From NCBI GenBank assembly GCA_009746045.1, contig RPFO01000015.1, forward strand, positions 2,016,998-2,080,997: a stretch of DNA of 64,000 nucleotides, in the 5' to 3' direction. Shown here one piece after another: positions 33,068-43,227 of this stretch; within the stretch, counting starts at the first letter, position 1; each line of letters starts with the position of its first letter. The position numbers were made by a program, and so were the translations under genes. Origin of the DNA: Mesostigma viride (taxonomy: Eukaryota; Streptophyta; Mesostigmatophyceae; Mesostigmatales; Mesostigmataceae). The notes under the pieces are model-generated. The model was not told the DNA's origin. It saw nothing but the letters and a program-made list of their open reading frames with translations, and searched no databases.

Positions 33068-33768
33068 TGTAACAACCAAATGTTACATCCAAAGTTTTCC
33101 TACTGTTGATCTTATTATGAGTTCTTTAGGACAATTATTTGGGAAGTTAGGAGGCTTCGACGTCTGATGGATATTGGGCCTGCTGAGATCTGTCGAATTT
33201 ATTGTTCTACCCTCATTGGTCGTGGCCTGATCCACGTAGGGTACTTTGCATGGTTTTGTTCAGTCAGTCATAGATTCTCTTTAATACCGTTGTACCTGGT
33301 GGATCTGGTTCCAGGTCATGGAGATTCCGTATGAGCTGGCTTTGTGTTGTGTTGAGGATTCGGAGGCTAAGATCTTATCTTGAGTGATTCTCACTTTTGA
33401 TTGGTCCTTCCGGGTCAGGGTTGAGCCGACTCTTCGTGCACGATGATTTTTATCCTGTTTGTGGCGGCCGTGGACAGTGCGTGTATGAGAGCTAAAGCTA
33501 TGGTGTAATTCAAGGGTTTCCTTGTTTCATCAATCAAACAATCCTTGCTAAAAGTCAACTATAACTTCAACAGATAGTCGACTTGGATATAACTTGTCTG
33601 TTGTGTCTAACAAGGGTGGGGACTCATTCCCTTTACTGTTGAAGATCCATCTTCATTGCTTCTCTGGACGTGAAGTTATCTGTCGCGACTCCAACCCAGG
33701 TATAAAGATCTTTTCACATCAATGTTGAAACTGAGGCTGTTGCAAACACAACATTTTTAGTCGTTACA
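33068..33768 (+). repeat. Probable 5' LTR of Ty3 element C
   Basis: Begins TGTAAC and ends GTTACA, an inverted 6-bp terminal repeat, with a primer binding site immediately after. No second copy is in the window, so the left boundary rests on this inverted repeat alone. Confidence 0.6.
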
Positions 33769-33769
33769 T

Positions 33770-33784
33770 TGGTATCGGAGGTTT
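33770..33784 (+). promoter_or_regulatory. Primer binding site of element C
   Basis: TGGTATCGGAGGTTT, one base after the LTR end. The same 15 bases follow the 5' LTR of copia G at 38149. It resembles the plant-type initiator-methionine tRNA primer site (TGGTATCAGAGC) with changes. Confidence 0.7.
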
Positions 33785-33986
33785 CTACCTAGGTGTTGGT
33801 TGTCTTGATAGTATTAGTTCACGGTTAACAATGGAATTCTTGCCCGACCCAGAGAGGGTACGTTATGCTGTGTGTTCGGACAGTTTTTAGAGTGTGACTC
33901 ATCCTTATGTGACAGTCTTGCTCTGAGAGCTGCTTTGCGCTCATAAGTCTCTAACGTTCCCCAGTCCGGCATGCGCGACCCATGGA

Positions 33987-35565
33987 GTGATGAGTAACCC
34001 GGAGACACAACCACCATTATCAAGTAAGAGAGTTGAAGATGCCACCACATCTTTAGCAGCTCAACGGACGACCGGTGATGAAAGGGTTTCATCATCTACT
34101 CCCAGACGTCAACTATTTGGAGATACCACCTTAATGTCTGCTTCCCGCAGATATTCGCTGTCGGTCGGCCCAAAGTTCTCCATCTTGCCCCTCGGTGTGC
34201 AACCAGGCGAGCCCTCCCTGCGTGGCACTGGTAGAGGTGGACCACGGTTCTCCAACGTGGAGGACACGCGTTCGCCAGCACCCGAATACGGTTCGGCTAT
34301 TCGTTTTGGCTACAACACGGTGCCGGGGCGAGACGGCACTCGGCTAGCGGCTGACGAGCTGACAGCGGAGAAAATTCGATTACAACATGAACGTGAGGAA
34401 GCTGCGAGAGCTAGAAGTGTGGCGGAAGCGCTGGAGAAGAGTGTGGGTAGGACTATTGCGCGTGTGCAGCAACTTGAGTCGCAAGGGCGGGCGGGCGATG
34501 GAGAGTCTGTTTTCGTGGATCAACCGTCTCCTACACTGGGTACACGAAGGGTATATGCGGTTGACGCTCCTTTTGTTGATGAAGGGACAGATGCACAGGG
34601 GCATGAGCCTCCACGGCTCTCGGTGGCTGCGACAATGCCGGAGAGTCAGAATGTACCACACGCCCCAGTAATGGAGCTCACGTGTTTGTATCCTCGTACT
34701 GTTCCTTTTCCCAAGGTGGAGTCGGTAGACAAGCTATCGCTGACCAACCTTACCCATCGCAGCTTCGACCATTTCTCCACCAAGTTGCAGGATGTCTTCG
34801 CTATCCACTTCGCCAACTACGGGCCCAAGGCAGAGGAACGTCTCACGATGGACATCCAGAAGAGAATGGTTAGGCAGCGGATGAGCGACAGTGCCAGCGA
34901 CCGCTTTGATGAGTTTTTGCGTTCTGTGGCTGGACGTGCGTGTACCGACCTCCCCTCTCTCTTGTTGGGCTTTCGCCGGTTTCTGTTACCCCAGGATCAG
35001 CTTCGCATGGATCGGGATGCACTGGCTAACAGTACGCAGGCTGGTTTGACGCTGCCACAGTTCGTGGAGCAATTCACCAACCTCAGAGCCAAGATCCCCC
35101 CATGCTCTGACGCAGAGGCGCTTCACAGACTACTGCATGGCATGGCTCCACATGTGCGACTGGATGTGGACAAGCACTTCTCCCAGTTCGACTACGTGGA
35201 CTGGCAATGGGACAAGGTGTTGTCTTATGTGCTCACCCTCTGCCGTGTGCCTGCATTTTCTGTCAAGTGGGAGCCTGTGGCCACGCCAGTGCCACCCATC
35301 AAGAAGTCCCTGAACCAGCTGGATGACCTCCTGGGAGAGCTCAATGCCCTGGATCCCACCCAGGGTAACTGTTTTATCTGCAACCAGCCAGGTCACTTTG
35401 CACGGGACTGCCCCCGACGGGACCAGTTTCCCCCTGCCACGAGAGGACCTTTTGGCGCCCTGCCATCTCCCAGGCCACCCAGCCTACCTCCTGGCGTTCC
35501 TGCTGGCGATCACCGGATGCAGCCAGGGTTCCAGCCCAACTTCCAGCCTTCTGGGAGGTTCCAGT
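33987..35565 (+). pseudogene. Gag of Ty3 element C, main part (tail at 42204-42368)
   Basis: A frame of about 525 residues with a Ser/Arg-rich N-terminus, a coiled-coil-like stretch (EKIRLQHEREEAARARSVAE), a Ty3 gag capsid core (DRFDEFLRSVAGRACTDLP; LTLPQFVEQFTNLRAKIP) and a zinc knuckle CFICNQPGHFARDC near residue 460. At 35565 copia G begins. After it, from 42204, the frame continues SRARPFSRQDKRRM and a Glu/Asp-rich tail to the stop at 42366-42368. Open throughout apart from the insertion. Confidence 0.85.
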
Positions 35566-36010
35566 TGTTAGGGATATTATATCCACCTGGCCACAATGTA
35601 TCCCAGCCTGATTTATTTCTTGTTGGATTTATTCCATATGGACTGGGAATTCGATAGCGTTGATAAGCTAGATGGATTGGGCTCAATGAGCTGATCAATA
35701 TTCATGTGCCATAGTCCTATACTTGGACATGGATGACTTGTAACCTGAGTCAGCCTAGTAGCATCACGTATTTGATTGACAAGTGGTGCTATGGCCTATT
35801 GGACAAGTGTTTGGTCCATGAGCTGACAAGTGTTGGAAGCTCATGATGACACATGTTATGACTTACATGACGACAAGTGGGTAGACTCATTGCATGACAC
35901 TTGTCACTCCAAGGAGAAGAGATGTGTCACTTTATTAATCATGTTATGTGGCACATTATTATGTAGACACTTGGCATCTAGCTATTATGCCAGCTCATTG
36001 GATAATGTCT

Positions 36011-36103
36011 AGAATGTTCTAGGAATGTTCTAAGAATATGCCAGGAATATTCCTGGAATATGCTGAGAATATGCTGGGAATATGCTAGGAATATGCTAGG
36101 ATG
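36011..36103 (+). promoter_or_regulatory. 11-bp tandem repeat array in LTR U3, heat-shock-element-like
   Basis: About eight diverged 11-mers of the type AGGAATATGCT. The first two contain GAATGTTC, the paired inverted GAA/TTC units of heat-shock elements. The array lies about 60 bp upstream of the TATA box. The same array is at 41492-41584 in the other LTR. Regulation by heat-shock factor is inference. Confidence 0.5.
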
Positions 36104-36161
36104 TTTCTACAAGCTTCTGTGATGATGTCATTGCTGATGTCATCCTTCCTAGCCTAAAAGG

Positions 36162-36169
36162 TATAAAAG
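36162..36169 (+). promoter_or_regulatory. TATA box of copia G LTR
   Basis: TATAAAAG in GGTATAAAAGGAAACTG. The second LTR has it at 41644-41651. An AATAAA signal follows further down in both LTRs (38015; 41722), giving a normal U3-R-U5 layout. Confidence 0.7.
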
Positions 36170-36237
36170 GAAACTGCCCCCTAAGGGCAGGTACCTCCAT
36201 TCAACCTCCATTCAAGCTCTTCTCCAACTAATATATT

Positions 36238-38007
36238 GTCCAAAAACCAAATGTCCTCATTTGAGGACATAGTCCTCGTTTGAGACGGGGGGGGTCAGGG
36301 GGGCGGTTTTGGCGCCAAAGTTGGTCCTGAGGATCCCTGGTGGGTTTTGGCGCGAAACTGGGATAGGTACTGAGCGCGCCAAGCCCCCGGGGTCGACAGG
36401 GGCCGACCGTACCTGGAAAATATGAGGCGAGGAAAAGTACCTACTACAGCAAGAACGTTGCAATGTAATCGAGTATTTTGTCGAGTGACGGCTATGGGGT
36501 CGTTCCCGTTCTGAGGCTTGCCTGAACGTTATAGGCCATTATTTTGCCCCGAATGAAGACAGAACTTTAGATCATCATCTAGTCATTTCGAAGATGCTGC
36601 TTTTGACGTGCAGTTGCTTTGTATATGTCGAAAATATTGTTCATGAACGGATTTTGGCATCGTTGAAGAAAATCTGGAAGCTACGTAGATGGCATGATAG
36701 GTCAGTATGCAGTTCGGTTTTACAATTTCTTTTTCCGCCCAGTAGCTGCGGATATCGCGAGTATGGGTTATGGTACGCTTCTGGGTTAATGGGCGACCCG
36801 GGCAACAGAGGGACCTGGGCAGTTAGATGGGTCAAAGAGTCTCCATTTTTTCGTCGTGATATCGCAGTCACGCCTGGCGAAAACCACGGCGAGCGCGAGC
36901 CATATTTTACTTTTGCCGCAAGGCTGGGTGCTTCCCGGGCGTCACCGTCCTTTAATATATATTTCTTGAGCTGTCCCGCGCAGCTGGCGGCCTGGGCGCA
37001 CGTCAAGAACAAGGTTCCGGATGTCATCCGCAACCGCATCGTTCTAAACAAGCGTGTCAAGAGTATCGTAGCTTATTACTCCCGCAGACTTAATGATTCC
37101 GGTTCTTTTCAATGCCCAACGTCGTGGTTGTGATTACGCCTATGTCCGGGGAACTTAAAGGAAGTTTGCTGGGTAATGCTTTCTTTTCCCGTGGTGTCAC
37201 TGAAAAGGTAAACGGCCTTGCGTCGTCAAAACAGCAGCAAGTAGAAGTCACTGTGCTTAGTTGCAATGTGGTAGTTTGATTTAACACATATACTGCCTTG
37301 TTGCTGAAAACTTTTTCAAGGCTTGCTGGGATGTTGCCCATATGTTTCTAACGCTTAACCTCATGTCCAAGTGAGCTAGACTGGCTTGGAAACTTGAGCT
37401 TGTCATGCTTACATTGTGCTTGTATTGCTATTTGTGCCTCTTTGCAGTATCTGCTTCATATATAATTGAAGGCTTCAGCATCATTGTCGAGCACCGTGGT
37501 GGCAGCCAAGCGTCCAATAACGATCATGGACCTAACCTTGGCAAGTATTTGCTTCTTATTTCATTCTTTGGACTGGGCTAGCTTTGAGCTAGCTTTACAC
37601 CTGCTATTTGGCCTGCACCATGGTCCCTGGCTGCCAGTTACATTTTGTGCCCCCCCCCGGCAGGCTGCAGGGTCTAGGATAGCGAGGGTGTAACGTAGAC
37701 ATGTTGTGGGCACCTTGGGTGCATTTTCAGGACCAGCCATGACCTGGCCCTGCCTTCTTTCTGGGCATATTGTTGACTTGAGTGCTTGTTGGTCACTCGC
37801 GTAGCGACCCCCCTGCATTCATTAATCGTAAACCATTATACAGTGAGCATATTTCATGGATGTTAAGCATTGCAACTCTTGAACATATCATAAATGAACA
37901 TGGTTCCATGCCGTACCCATGGATTTGTTGAAATATGTGAGTTATTACAAATGGTATCCATGCTTAAAAATGTCCTCATATGAGGACATTTTCTTGGTGA
38001 TTAGACA
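36238..38007. mobile_element. DNA element inserted in the 5' LTR of copia G
   Basis: Comparison with the uninterrupted LTR (CTAATATATTCTAATAAAG near 41709) fixes the insert at about 1770 bp with ATATT (or ATAT) duplicated. Ends are GTCCAAAAACCAA and, inverted, GTCTAATCACCAA. Just inside each end is a palindrome, ATGTCCTCATTTGAGGACAT on the left and ATGTCCTCATATGAGGACAT on the right. A 179-residue open frame at 36594-37133 shows no known domain. The superfamily is not determined. Confidence 0.75.
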
Positions 38008-38148
38008 ATATTCTAATAAAGCCATTTATTCTTCCACGTAAATTGTCTTCAACCTCTCTTTCTTTCAGCACCTGCAAGGTGTGTGGGTAGCAAGGCCAAG
38101 CACAAGGCATTGTGTAAAACCCATTAGTTTCCTCTCCCAATCCAAACA

Positions 38149-38163
38149 TGGTATCGGAGGTTT
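38149..38163 (+). promoter_or_regulatory. Primer binding site of copia G
   Basis: TGGTATCGGAGGTTT directly after the LTR end, identical to the site of Ty3 element C. Confidence 0.75.
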
Positions 38164-38213
38164 GTTACTGAGGAACAAGAAGACCACTGTGAACCCAGAG
38201 ACATCCAGTTCCA

Positions 38214-39899
38214 TTGGCGACTGAAGACACCATGGCTACCAAGGAAGCGTGCTACAAGCAATTCCGGGCAACAAGCAAGTCCATCACAACGTTTGATGGG
38301 CGGTCTCTGAGGAAATGGGAAGAAATCAAGGCTGTGTTGAAGGCCTTAGCATCGGCCTATTGTGACCTGGTCAAGGTCCTAACTGGAGAGGAGGATTCGC
38401 TAAAGGAGGTCAAGACTGCCCTGCTGGAGGCGGAGGAGCTACTGCACGGAAGGCGTTCTGCTCAAGCAAAGAAGGAGGGCTCCCCTAACGGCCAGGTTTT
38501 CCACACTACTACGAAGAAAAGTGGAGGAAAGAGGCGGTGCAATTACTGCAAGAAGGCCGGGCACGTGGACACCCAGTGCTGGGAGAAGCATCCGGAGCTG
38601 AAGCAAGAACGCAAGAACAAGGCAACGCGACGGAACCAAGCGAGAAAGGAGCACTCACCAGGTGCCAGCGAGGCGCGTATCACCGAGGAGGCTGCGGAGC
38701 GGTCCGGCTTCGTCTTCGCCACCATCGCCGAGTCGCCATCGCCGTCGGACACTGCTGCACTCACGCAATATGAAAAGAAGGCGCCGACCAGCTGGGTGCT
38801 GGATTCTGCAGCGAGCTGTCACATGACGCCATGCCCGTCGGATTTCGTGTGCCTGCACCCTCACAACAGGGAAATCGCCGGCTCAGGCGGCAAACTGAAG
38901 GCAACAGCCATCGGGACTGTCAAGCTGAAGCTGCCGGGCCAGGAGGCAGAGGTGCACCTCCAAAACGCGCTGCTCGTTCCAAAGCTGAGCACCCGACTTT
39001 TATCTGTCGGCCAGCTCGTCAAGGATGGCCACAACGTCGACCTCGCCAAGCGGGTTGCTGTGCTGAACAGCAGGCCCTGCAGCATCGTGACGAGGAACAA
39101 CACCTACTTTTTGCCCGCGCGCGGTGCGGACGTAGCAATGGACGCCATCCCAGAGCTGAAATCTTCGGCGACGAGCTTCAAGGACGTCGACGCTGCCTGT
39201 CAAGGGCAGAAAATGGCGAGCAGCGAGCGCAGCATCTCACGTGCCTCGGGACACGCGGCGGAGTGGCTGGCCGTGGGCCTAACGGTCATACTGGCCATGC
39301 TTGCCCGTGTATGCGGGATCGGGGGCGGCCTACTGGGCATTACTCGCACACTGCGTGGCTTTATATACTCTGCGCCGGTCCAGTGGAAGTTCACGCCAAT
39401 TCGAGAAGTTTCCAGCGCAATGGAGAAGTCCGTGTCAGACGCTGAAGTACTTCCAGAAACCGCGGTCCAGAACAGCCCAGTGCAGGCGGAGCGCGTTGTC
39501 GCCGCCAGCATACCAGGTGATACTGGTGCTCGTAACCCAAGTCCGGCGACCAGACCAAAGGCGCGGCGCTCGAACGCTGCCAGCCTAACTGAGGGGGAAC
39601 AAATTCGTGACGCGAGGGCGAAATCGACCAAGCTGCAAAATTTTTCTAAGTCCTGGACTGCCAAGTCCGGTGCTGGCGCGAGGCCTCGAGCGAGCCGACA
39701 ACGACGTGGACAGCGACCTGTCAGCCACAGTGCTGTCAAGCACCAACGGTCAACTCAGGTGCAAAATGCTGCCAAGGTATCACGTCGGTCAGTTTACGGT
39801 GTTCGGCCAGGCCATGGCATTTGCAACTGCGCTAACTGCAACGACCCTTGGAAATTGTCGCCCAGGATGCACAGACCCCACTCCTCAAGGTTGCCCTAA
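38214..39899 (+). CDS. Gag-protease ORF of copia G, 561 aa, internally deleted gag and unusual C-terminus
   Basis: The gag part is only about 110 residues (TFDGRSLRKWEE, then LVKVLTGEEDSLKEVKTALL), shorter than the roughly 200-250 usual before the knuckle, which suggests an internal deletion. The zinc knuckle CNYCKKAGHVDTQC is near residue 108. The copia protease is intact: SWVLDSAASCHMT (about residue 192) and LLSVGQLVKDG. After the protease no integrase follows. Instead there is a hydrophobic segment WLAVGLTVILAMLARVCGIG near residue 350 that looks like a membrane span, then a basic, Ser/Ala-rich tail. The tail is unrecognised and may be foreign or degenerate sequence that stayed open. Confidence 0.8.
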   Translation: MATEDTMATKEACYKQFRATSKSITTFDGRSLRKWEEIKAVLKALASAYCDLVKVLTGEEDSLKEVKTALLEAEELLHGRRSAQAKKEGSPNGQVFHTTTKKSGGKRRCNYCKKAGHVDTQCWEKHPELKQERKNKATRRNQARKEHSPGASEARITEEAAERSGFVFATIAESPSPSDTAALTQYEKKAPTSWVLDSAASCHMTPCPSDFVCLHPHNREIAGSGGKLKATAIGTVKLKLPGQEAEVHLQNALLVPKLSTRLLSVGQLVKDGHNVDLAKRVAVLNSRPCSIVTRNNTYFLPARGADVAMDAIPELKSSATSFKDVDAACQGQKMASSERSISRASGHAAEWLAVGLTVILAMLARVCGIGGGLLGITRTLRGFIYSAPVQWKFTPIREVSSAMEKSVSDAEVLPETAVQNSPVQAERVVAASIPGDTGARNPSPATRPKARRSNAASLTEGEQIRDARAKSTKLQNFSKSWTAKSGAGARPRASRQRRGQRPVSHSAVKHQRSTQVQNAAKVSRRSVYGVRPGHGICNCANCNDPWKLSPRMHRPHSSRLP

Positions 39900-41047
39900 T
39901 GTTTTGTCTGTGGGAAATGAACTTGTATGTTGACTTTTGTGTCGTGTTTGCTGGAAATTGTGAGGCGCCGTAAGCGTGCGTTTTCTGGTTCTTTCTTTGT
40001 GTTCTTCCAGCAGTTATGTGTTTATTTTGCCATGCGTTCAGTGGCAATGGCCCACGCATTTTGGTATTGTTCCCACGAGACGTTTTCTACGTACCTGGAG
40101 TGTATATCCAGAGTGTTTGCACGCTATTTGTGGCACTGGTATGCGGCGTAGTGAAGCGCCGTTGTATCGTCGTCTACGACTTGTTTTCGTGAGTTGAGTG
40201 CCTGTGACGCGTGTGTTATTTTGTTTTGTGCTGAGAGCATTGCTTGTATGCAAGTTTTTACGTCCTTTGTGTCGAGTTCGGCTGTGCATTTCGGCATAGC
40301 CTGTAATGTCGGACGTTATGTTTACTCTCGGGCACTGATTTGTGAATCGTGACGAAGTAATCGTTACTTGTGTTCGCCTTTGTGGCGGTAATGTTTTGAA
40401 CGTCCTGTTTTCTTTGCTATGAAGCGTGTTTATATGTTACGGCCACTGTGTCTTGTGTTGAAGGTTGTATTGTACCTTGTTTGTGTGGCATTTGTTGCCA
40501 ATATGTTTGTTTGCTCACCCCGTTTAAATATTGGCGTAAAACGTGATGCTGGTGTCATTTATTTTGTGAGATGGCGTATGTTATGTTGCTCCGTGTGTGT
40601 ACAGCACGTGTTGTTGCCGTTACCCTACCTCTATACCGTTTGGGTTAGCTCATAGGGACCTTCTTTGTTGGCATGTGTTGCCGTATTATATGTGTGGGAC
40701 TGTGTGGCCCTATTGTGTCCATGGGCAGCCGCTTTGAGTGAGGGGGGAATGTAGCATCTAGAGCACTTTTTCCAACTAAGGGTTGGGTATCAGCCATCCA
40801 GGATGGGCAGCTAGTGCGTCGCTGCTATGGTTGGACACTCATTCGCGTTGCCGGGGGGGATCAGTGGCGGTAGTGCGGCTCATGACCGCATGTTGGAGCT
40901 TCAAGCGTTTCACGAGGACGGCATCTTCATTTTCAGTTGCACCATGCTAGCAACTGGACGGCATGCTACGAGCATGTGGTTAAGGGGGGTGTTGAGATTC
41001 CACCTACCCAGACATCTTTTGCATTGTGCCCATGTGGCTAAGGGGGG
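39900..41047 (+). other. 3' interior of copia G with two polypurine-like tracts
   Basis: Non-coding. TAAGGGGGGTGTT occurs at 40981 and again at 41039-41051. Only the second abuts the LTR (TGTTAGGGATATT). The preceding CATGTGG is also repeated, so a 58-bp duplication of the tract is visible. Confidence 0.65.
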
Positions 41048-42198
41048 TGTTAGGGATATTATATCCACCTGGCCACAATGTATCCCAGCCTGATTTATTT
41101 CTTGTTGGATTTATTCCATATGGACTGGGAATTCGATAGCGTTGATAAGCTAGATGGATTGGGCTCAATGAGCTGATCAATATTCATGTGCCATAGTCCT
41201 ATACTTGGACATGGATGACTTGTAACCTGAGTCAGCCTAGTAGCATCACGTATTTGATTGACAAGTGGTGCTATGGCCTATTGGACAAGTGTTTGGTCCA
41301 TGAGCTGACAAGTGTTGGAAGCTCATGATGACACATGTTATGACTTACATGACGACAAGTGGGTAGACTCATTGCATGACACTTGTCACTCCAAGGAGAA
41401 GAGATGTGTCACTTTATTAATCATGTTATGTGGCACATTATTATGTAGACACTTGGCATCTAGCTATTATGCCAGCTCATTGGATAATGTCTAGAATGTT
41501 CTAGGAATGTTCTAAGAATATGCCAGGAATATTCCTGGAATATGCTGAGAATATGCTGGGAATATGCTAGGAATATGCTAGGATGTTTCTACAAGCTTCT
41601 GTGATGATGTCATTGCTGATGTCATCCTTCCTAGCCTAAAAGGTATAAAAGGAAACTGCCCCCTAAGGGCAGGTACCTCCATTCAACCTCCATTCAAGCT
41701 CTTCTCCAACTAATATATTCTAATAAAGCCATTTATTCTTCCACGTAAATTGTCTTCAACCTCTCTTTCTTTCAGCACCTGCAAGGTGTGTGGGTAGCAA
41801 GGCCAAGCACAAGGCATTGTGTAAAAGAGGACATGGGGGGCCTAGGCCTCTCCGTGATTTGGAAGAAGATGATGGACAAGGCCAAGTGGGCCCAGGTCAT
41901 AGAGGACAACGAGCCCCCCCCAGTGGGGAAGCGCCCGCGTGTGCAATCCCGCGGGAGGCACGCTAGATAGCTCCCCCTAGGGCAGCGTGCGGCTGCCTAG
42001 ATAGATGTTGTAGTTAGAATGTTGTTAGATCGATGTAGTATGTAGCCAATGTAGATAGATTAGACCGGTAGGAATGTGTGCACCCATCCATCCATCCATC
42101 GGGGTTAATGCTCCGTGACTCCCCAACGGGAGCACGAGTCTAATTAATTAATTAATTAATTGTGTAAAACCCATTAGTTTCCTCTCCCAATCCAAACA
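41048..42198 (+). repeat. 3' LTR of copia G, interrupted by a LINE fragment
   Basis: 808 bp of LTR plus a 332-bp insert and an 11-bp duplication. Apparently identical to the 5' LTR outside the inserts. Confidence 0.92.
41827..42158 (+). mobile_element. 5'-truncated LINE 3' end with (TAAT)n tail
   Basis: The insert is flanked by the 11-bp duplication ATTGTGTAAAA (41816-41826; 42159-42169). Its left part is open in the frame EDMGGLGLSVIWKKMM and stops near 41968. An untranslated part containing CCATCCATCCATCC follows, then five TAAT units at the right end. Variable-length duplication, 5' truncation and a short-repeat tail are the signature of target-primed reverse transcription. Whether it is the same LINE family as 1-1728 cannot be judged, since that copy lacks its 3' end. 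Confidence 0.75.
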
Positions 42199-42203
42199 CC
42201 AGT

Positions 42204-42368
42204 CCCGCGCTCGGCCCTTCAGCAGACAGGATAAGCGTAGGATGGTGAACGCTCTCATGCAGCTGCTGGCAGATGAGGAGGATGGGGGTGACGAGGATGA
42301 GCATCCAGCACCACCTGAGCAGCTTCCACCATCAGGCAGTGGAGCACTCCCAGACCCATGCACCTGAG
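42204..42368 (+). pseudogene. Gag C-terminal tail of Ty3 element C
   Basis: Continues the frame of 33987-35565 after copia G: basic RARPFSRQDKRRM, then an acidic LLADEEDGGDEDE stretch and a Pro-rich end with stop at 42366. Confidence 0.75.
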
Positions 42369-42452
42369 TCAAAAAACTAGTTGGGTCCCCAGGTCATCCT
42401 TCTGTCATGGTCAGGTCTGACCTGCCTGCTGCTGACGTTAGGCCAGTGAACA

Positions 42453-43227
42453 GTGTGGGATGCTACCTGTGTGTTGCCAGGGGGGAGAAGAACAGCCACT
42501 GAGAGCTGTTCCACACAGACAGCTGTCAATGATGGCAAGGGAGTGGAAGCAGGTGCGAAAGGGGTGGATCAGGAGCCGACTTTGGAGGAGAAACGGGCTG
42601 CCCTACTGAAGCATGTGTGGTCTGCCAAGCATACTCTGTCTTATTTGGCCACCTATCCAGTGGAACACATCTTTTTCCTGCATTTGGTGCCTAATGAGCC
42701 TGAGCCTGTCAGTGGTCATTCTGTCAATGCTGTCAGTTCTACTGTCACCACTGAACAACAACAGCAGCATGATGCCTTGTTGGACAAGTATGGAGCCATC
42801 TTTGAGGACAAGATGCCCCAGTATCCTCCTGAGGGACCCATCACACATGTCATCAAGTTGGTAGAGGGTGCTCGTCCTCCTTTTGTGCCTATGTACAGGA
42901 TGGGCCCTGCAGAGATGGCGGAGCTGAAGACTATACTTATTGGCCTGTTGGAGGCTGGTCTGATCCTCCCAGCTAACAGTCCTTTCAGTTCTGGGTGTTT
43001 GCTTGTACCCAAGCATGATGGGGGGTGGAGGTTGTGCATTGACCTGAGGGGACTGAACAAGGTGACTGTCAAGTCCAGGTACCCTCTGCCCAGAATTGAT
43101 GAGCTGCTGGAGAGGACTGCAGGAGCTGCCTTCTTCACCAAGTTTGACCTCAGGCATGCTTTCTGGCAGATCAGGGTGGCTACTGAGGACATCCCCAAGA
43201 CGGCCTTTTCTACTCCATGGGGACAGT
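42453..43227 (+). pseudogene. Pol of Ty3 element C, first part (RT fingers and palm), protease missing
   Basis: Opens without a protease. About 100 residues of spacer lead to the reverse transcriptase (FVPMYRMGPAEMAELK; LLVPKHDGGWRLCIDLRGLN; YPLPRIDELL; FDLRHAFWQIRV). It is cut after STPWGQ by copia B at 43227. The rest of pol starts at 51236 with FQWTVMPMGASNSP. A normal Ty3 pol carries about 130 residues of DSG-type protease before this region. Here gag ends at 42368 and only about 85 bases separate the frames. Confidence 0.85.

Larger units (their letters stand above)
35566..38148 (+). repeat. 5' LTR of copia G, interrupted by a DNA element
   Basis: 808 bp of LTR plus a 1770-bp insert and its 5-bp duplication. 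It matches 41048-42198 apart from the inserts. Confidence 0.92.
35566..42198 (+). mobile_element. Non-autonomous copia retrotransposon G (gag-protease only)
   Basis: LTRs of 808 bp (after removing their own inserts) start TGTTAGGG and end CCAAACA. The target duplication CCAGT lies at 35561-35565 and 42199-42203. A primer site follows the 5' LTR and a TAAGGGGGG tract precedes the 3' LTR. The only coding region is a gag-protease ORF of 561 residues. No integrase, reverse transcriptase or RNase H is present in the 2.9-kb interior. The 5' LTR contains a DNA element and the 3' LTR a LINE fragment. Mobilisation must have depended on a related full-length element. Confidence 0.92.

Noticed and set aside
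32928-33167. 79-residue ORF between elements D and C
   Set aside because: Runs into the C LTR and shows no domain; consistent with chance.
35830-36012. 60-residue ORF repeated at 41312-41494
   Set aside because: LTR duplicate of copia G; located in U3 upstream of the TATA box.
36594-37133. 179-residue ORF in the DNA element of the G LTR as a transposase
   Set aside because: No DDE-type or zinc-finger motif and too short; left as unrecognised.
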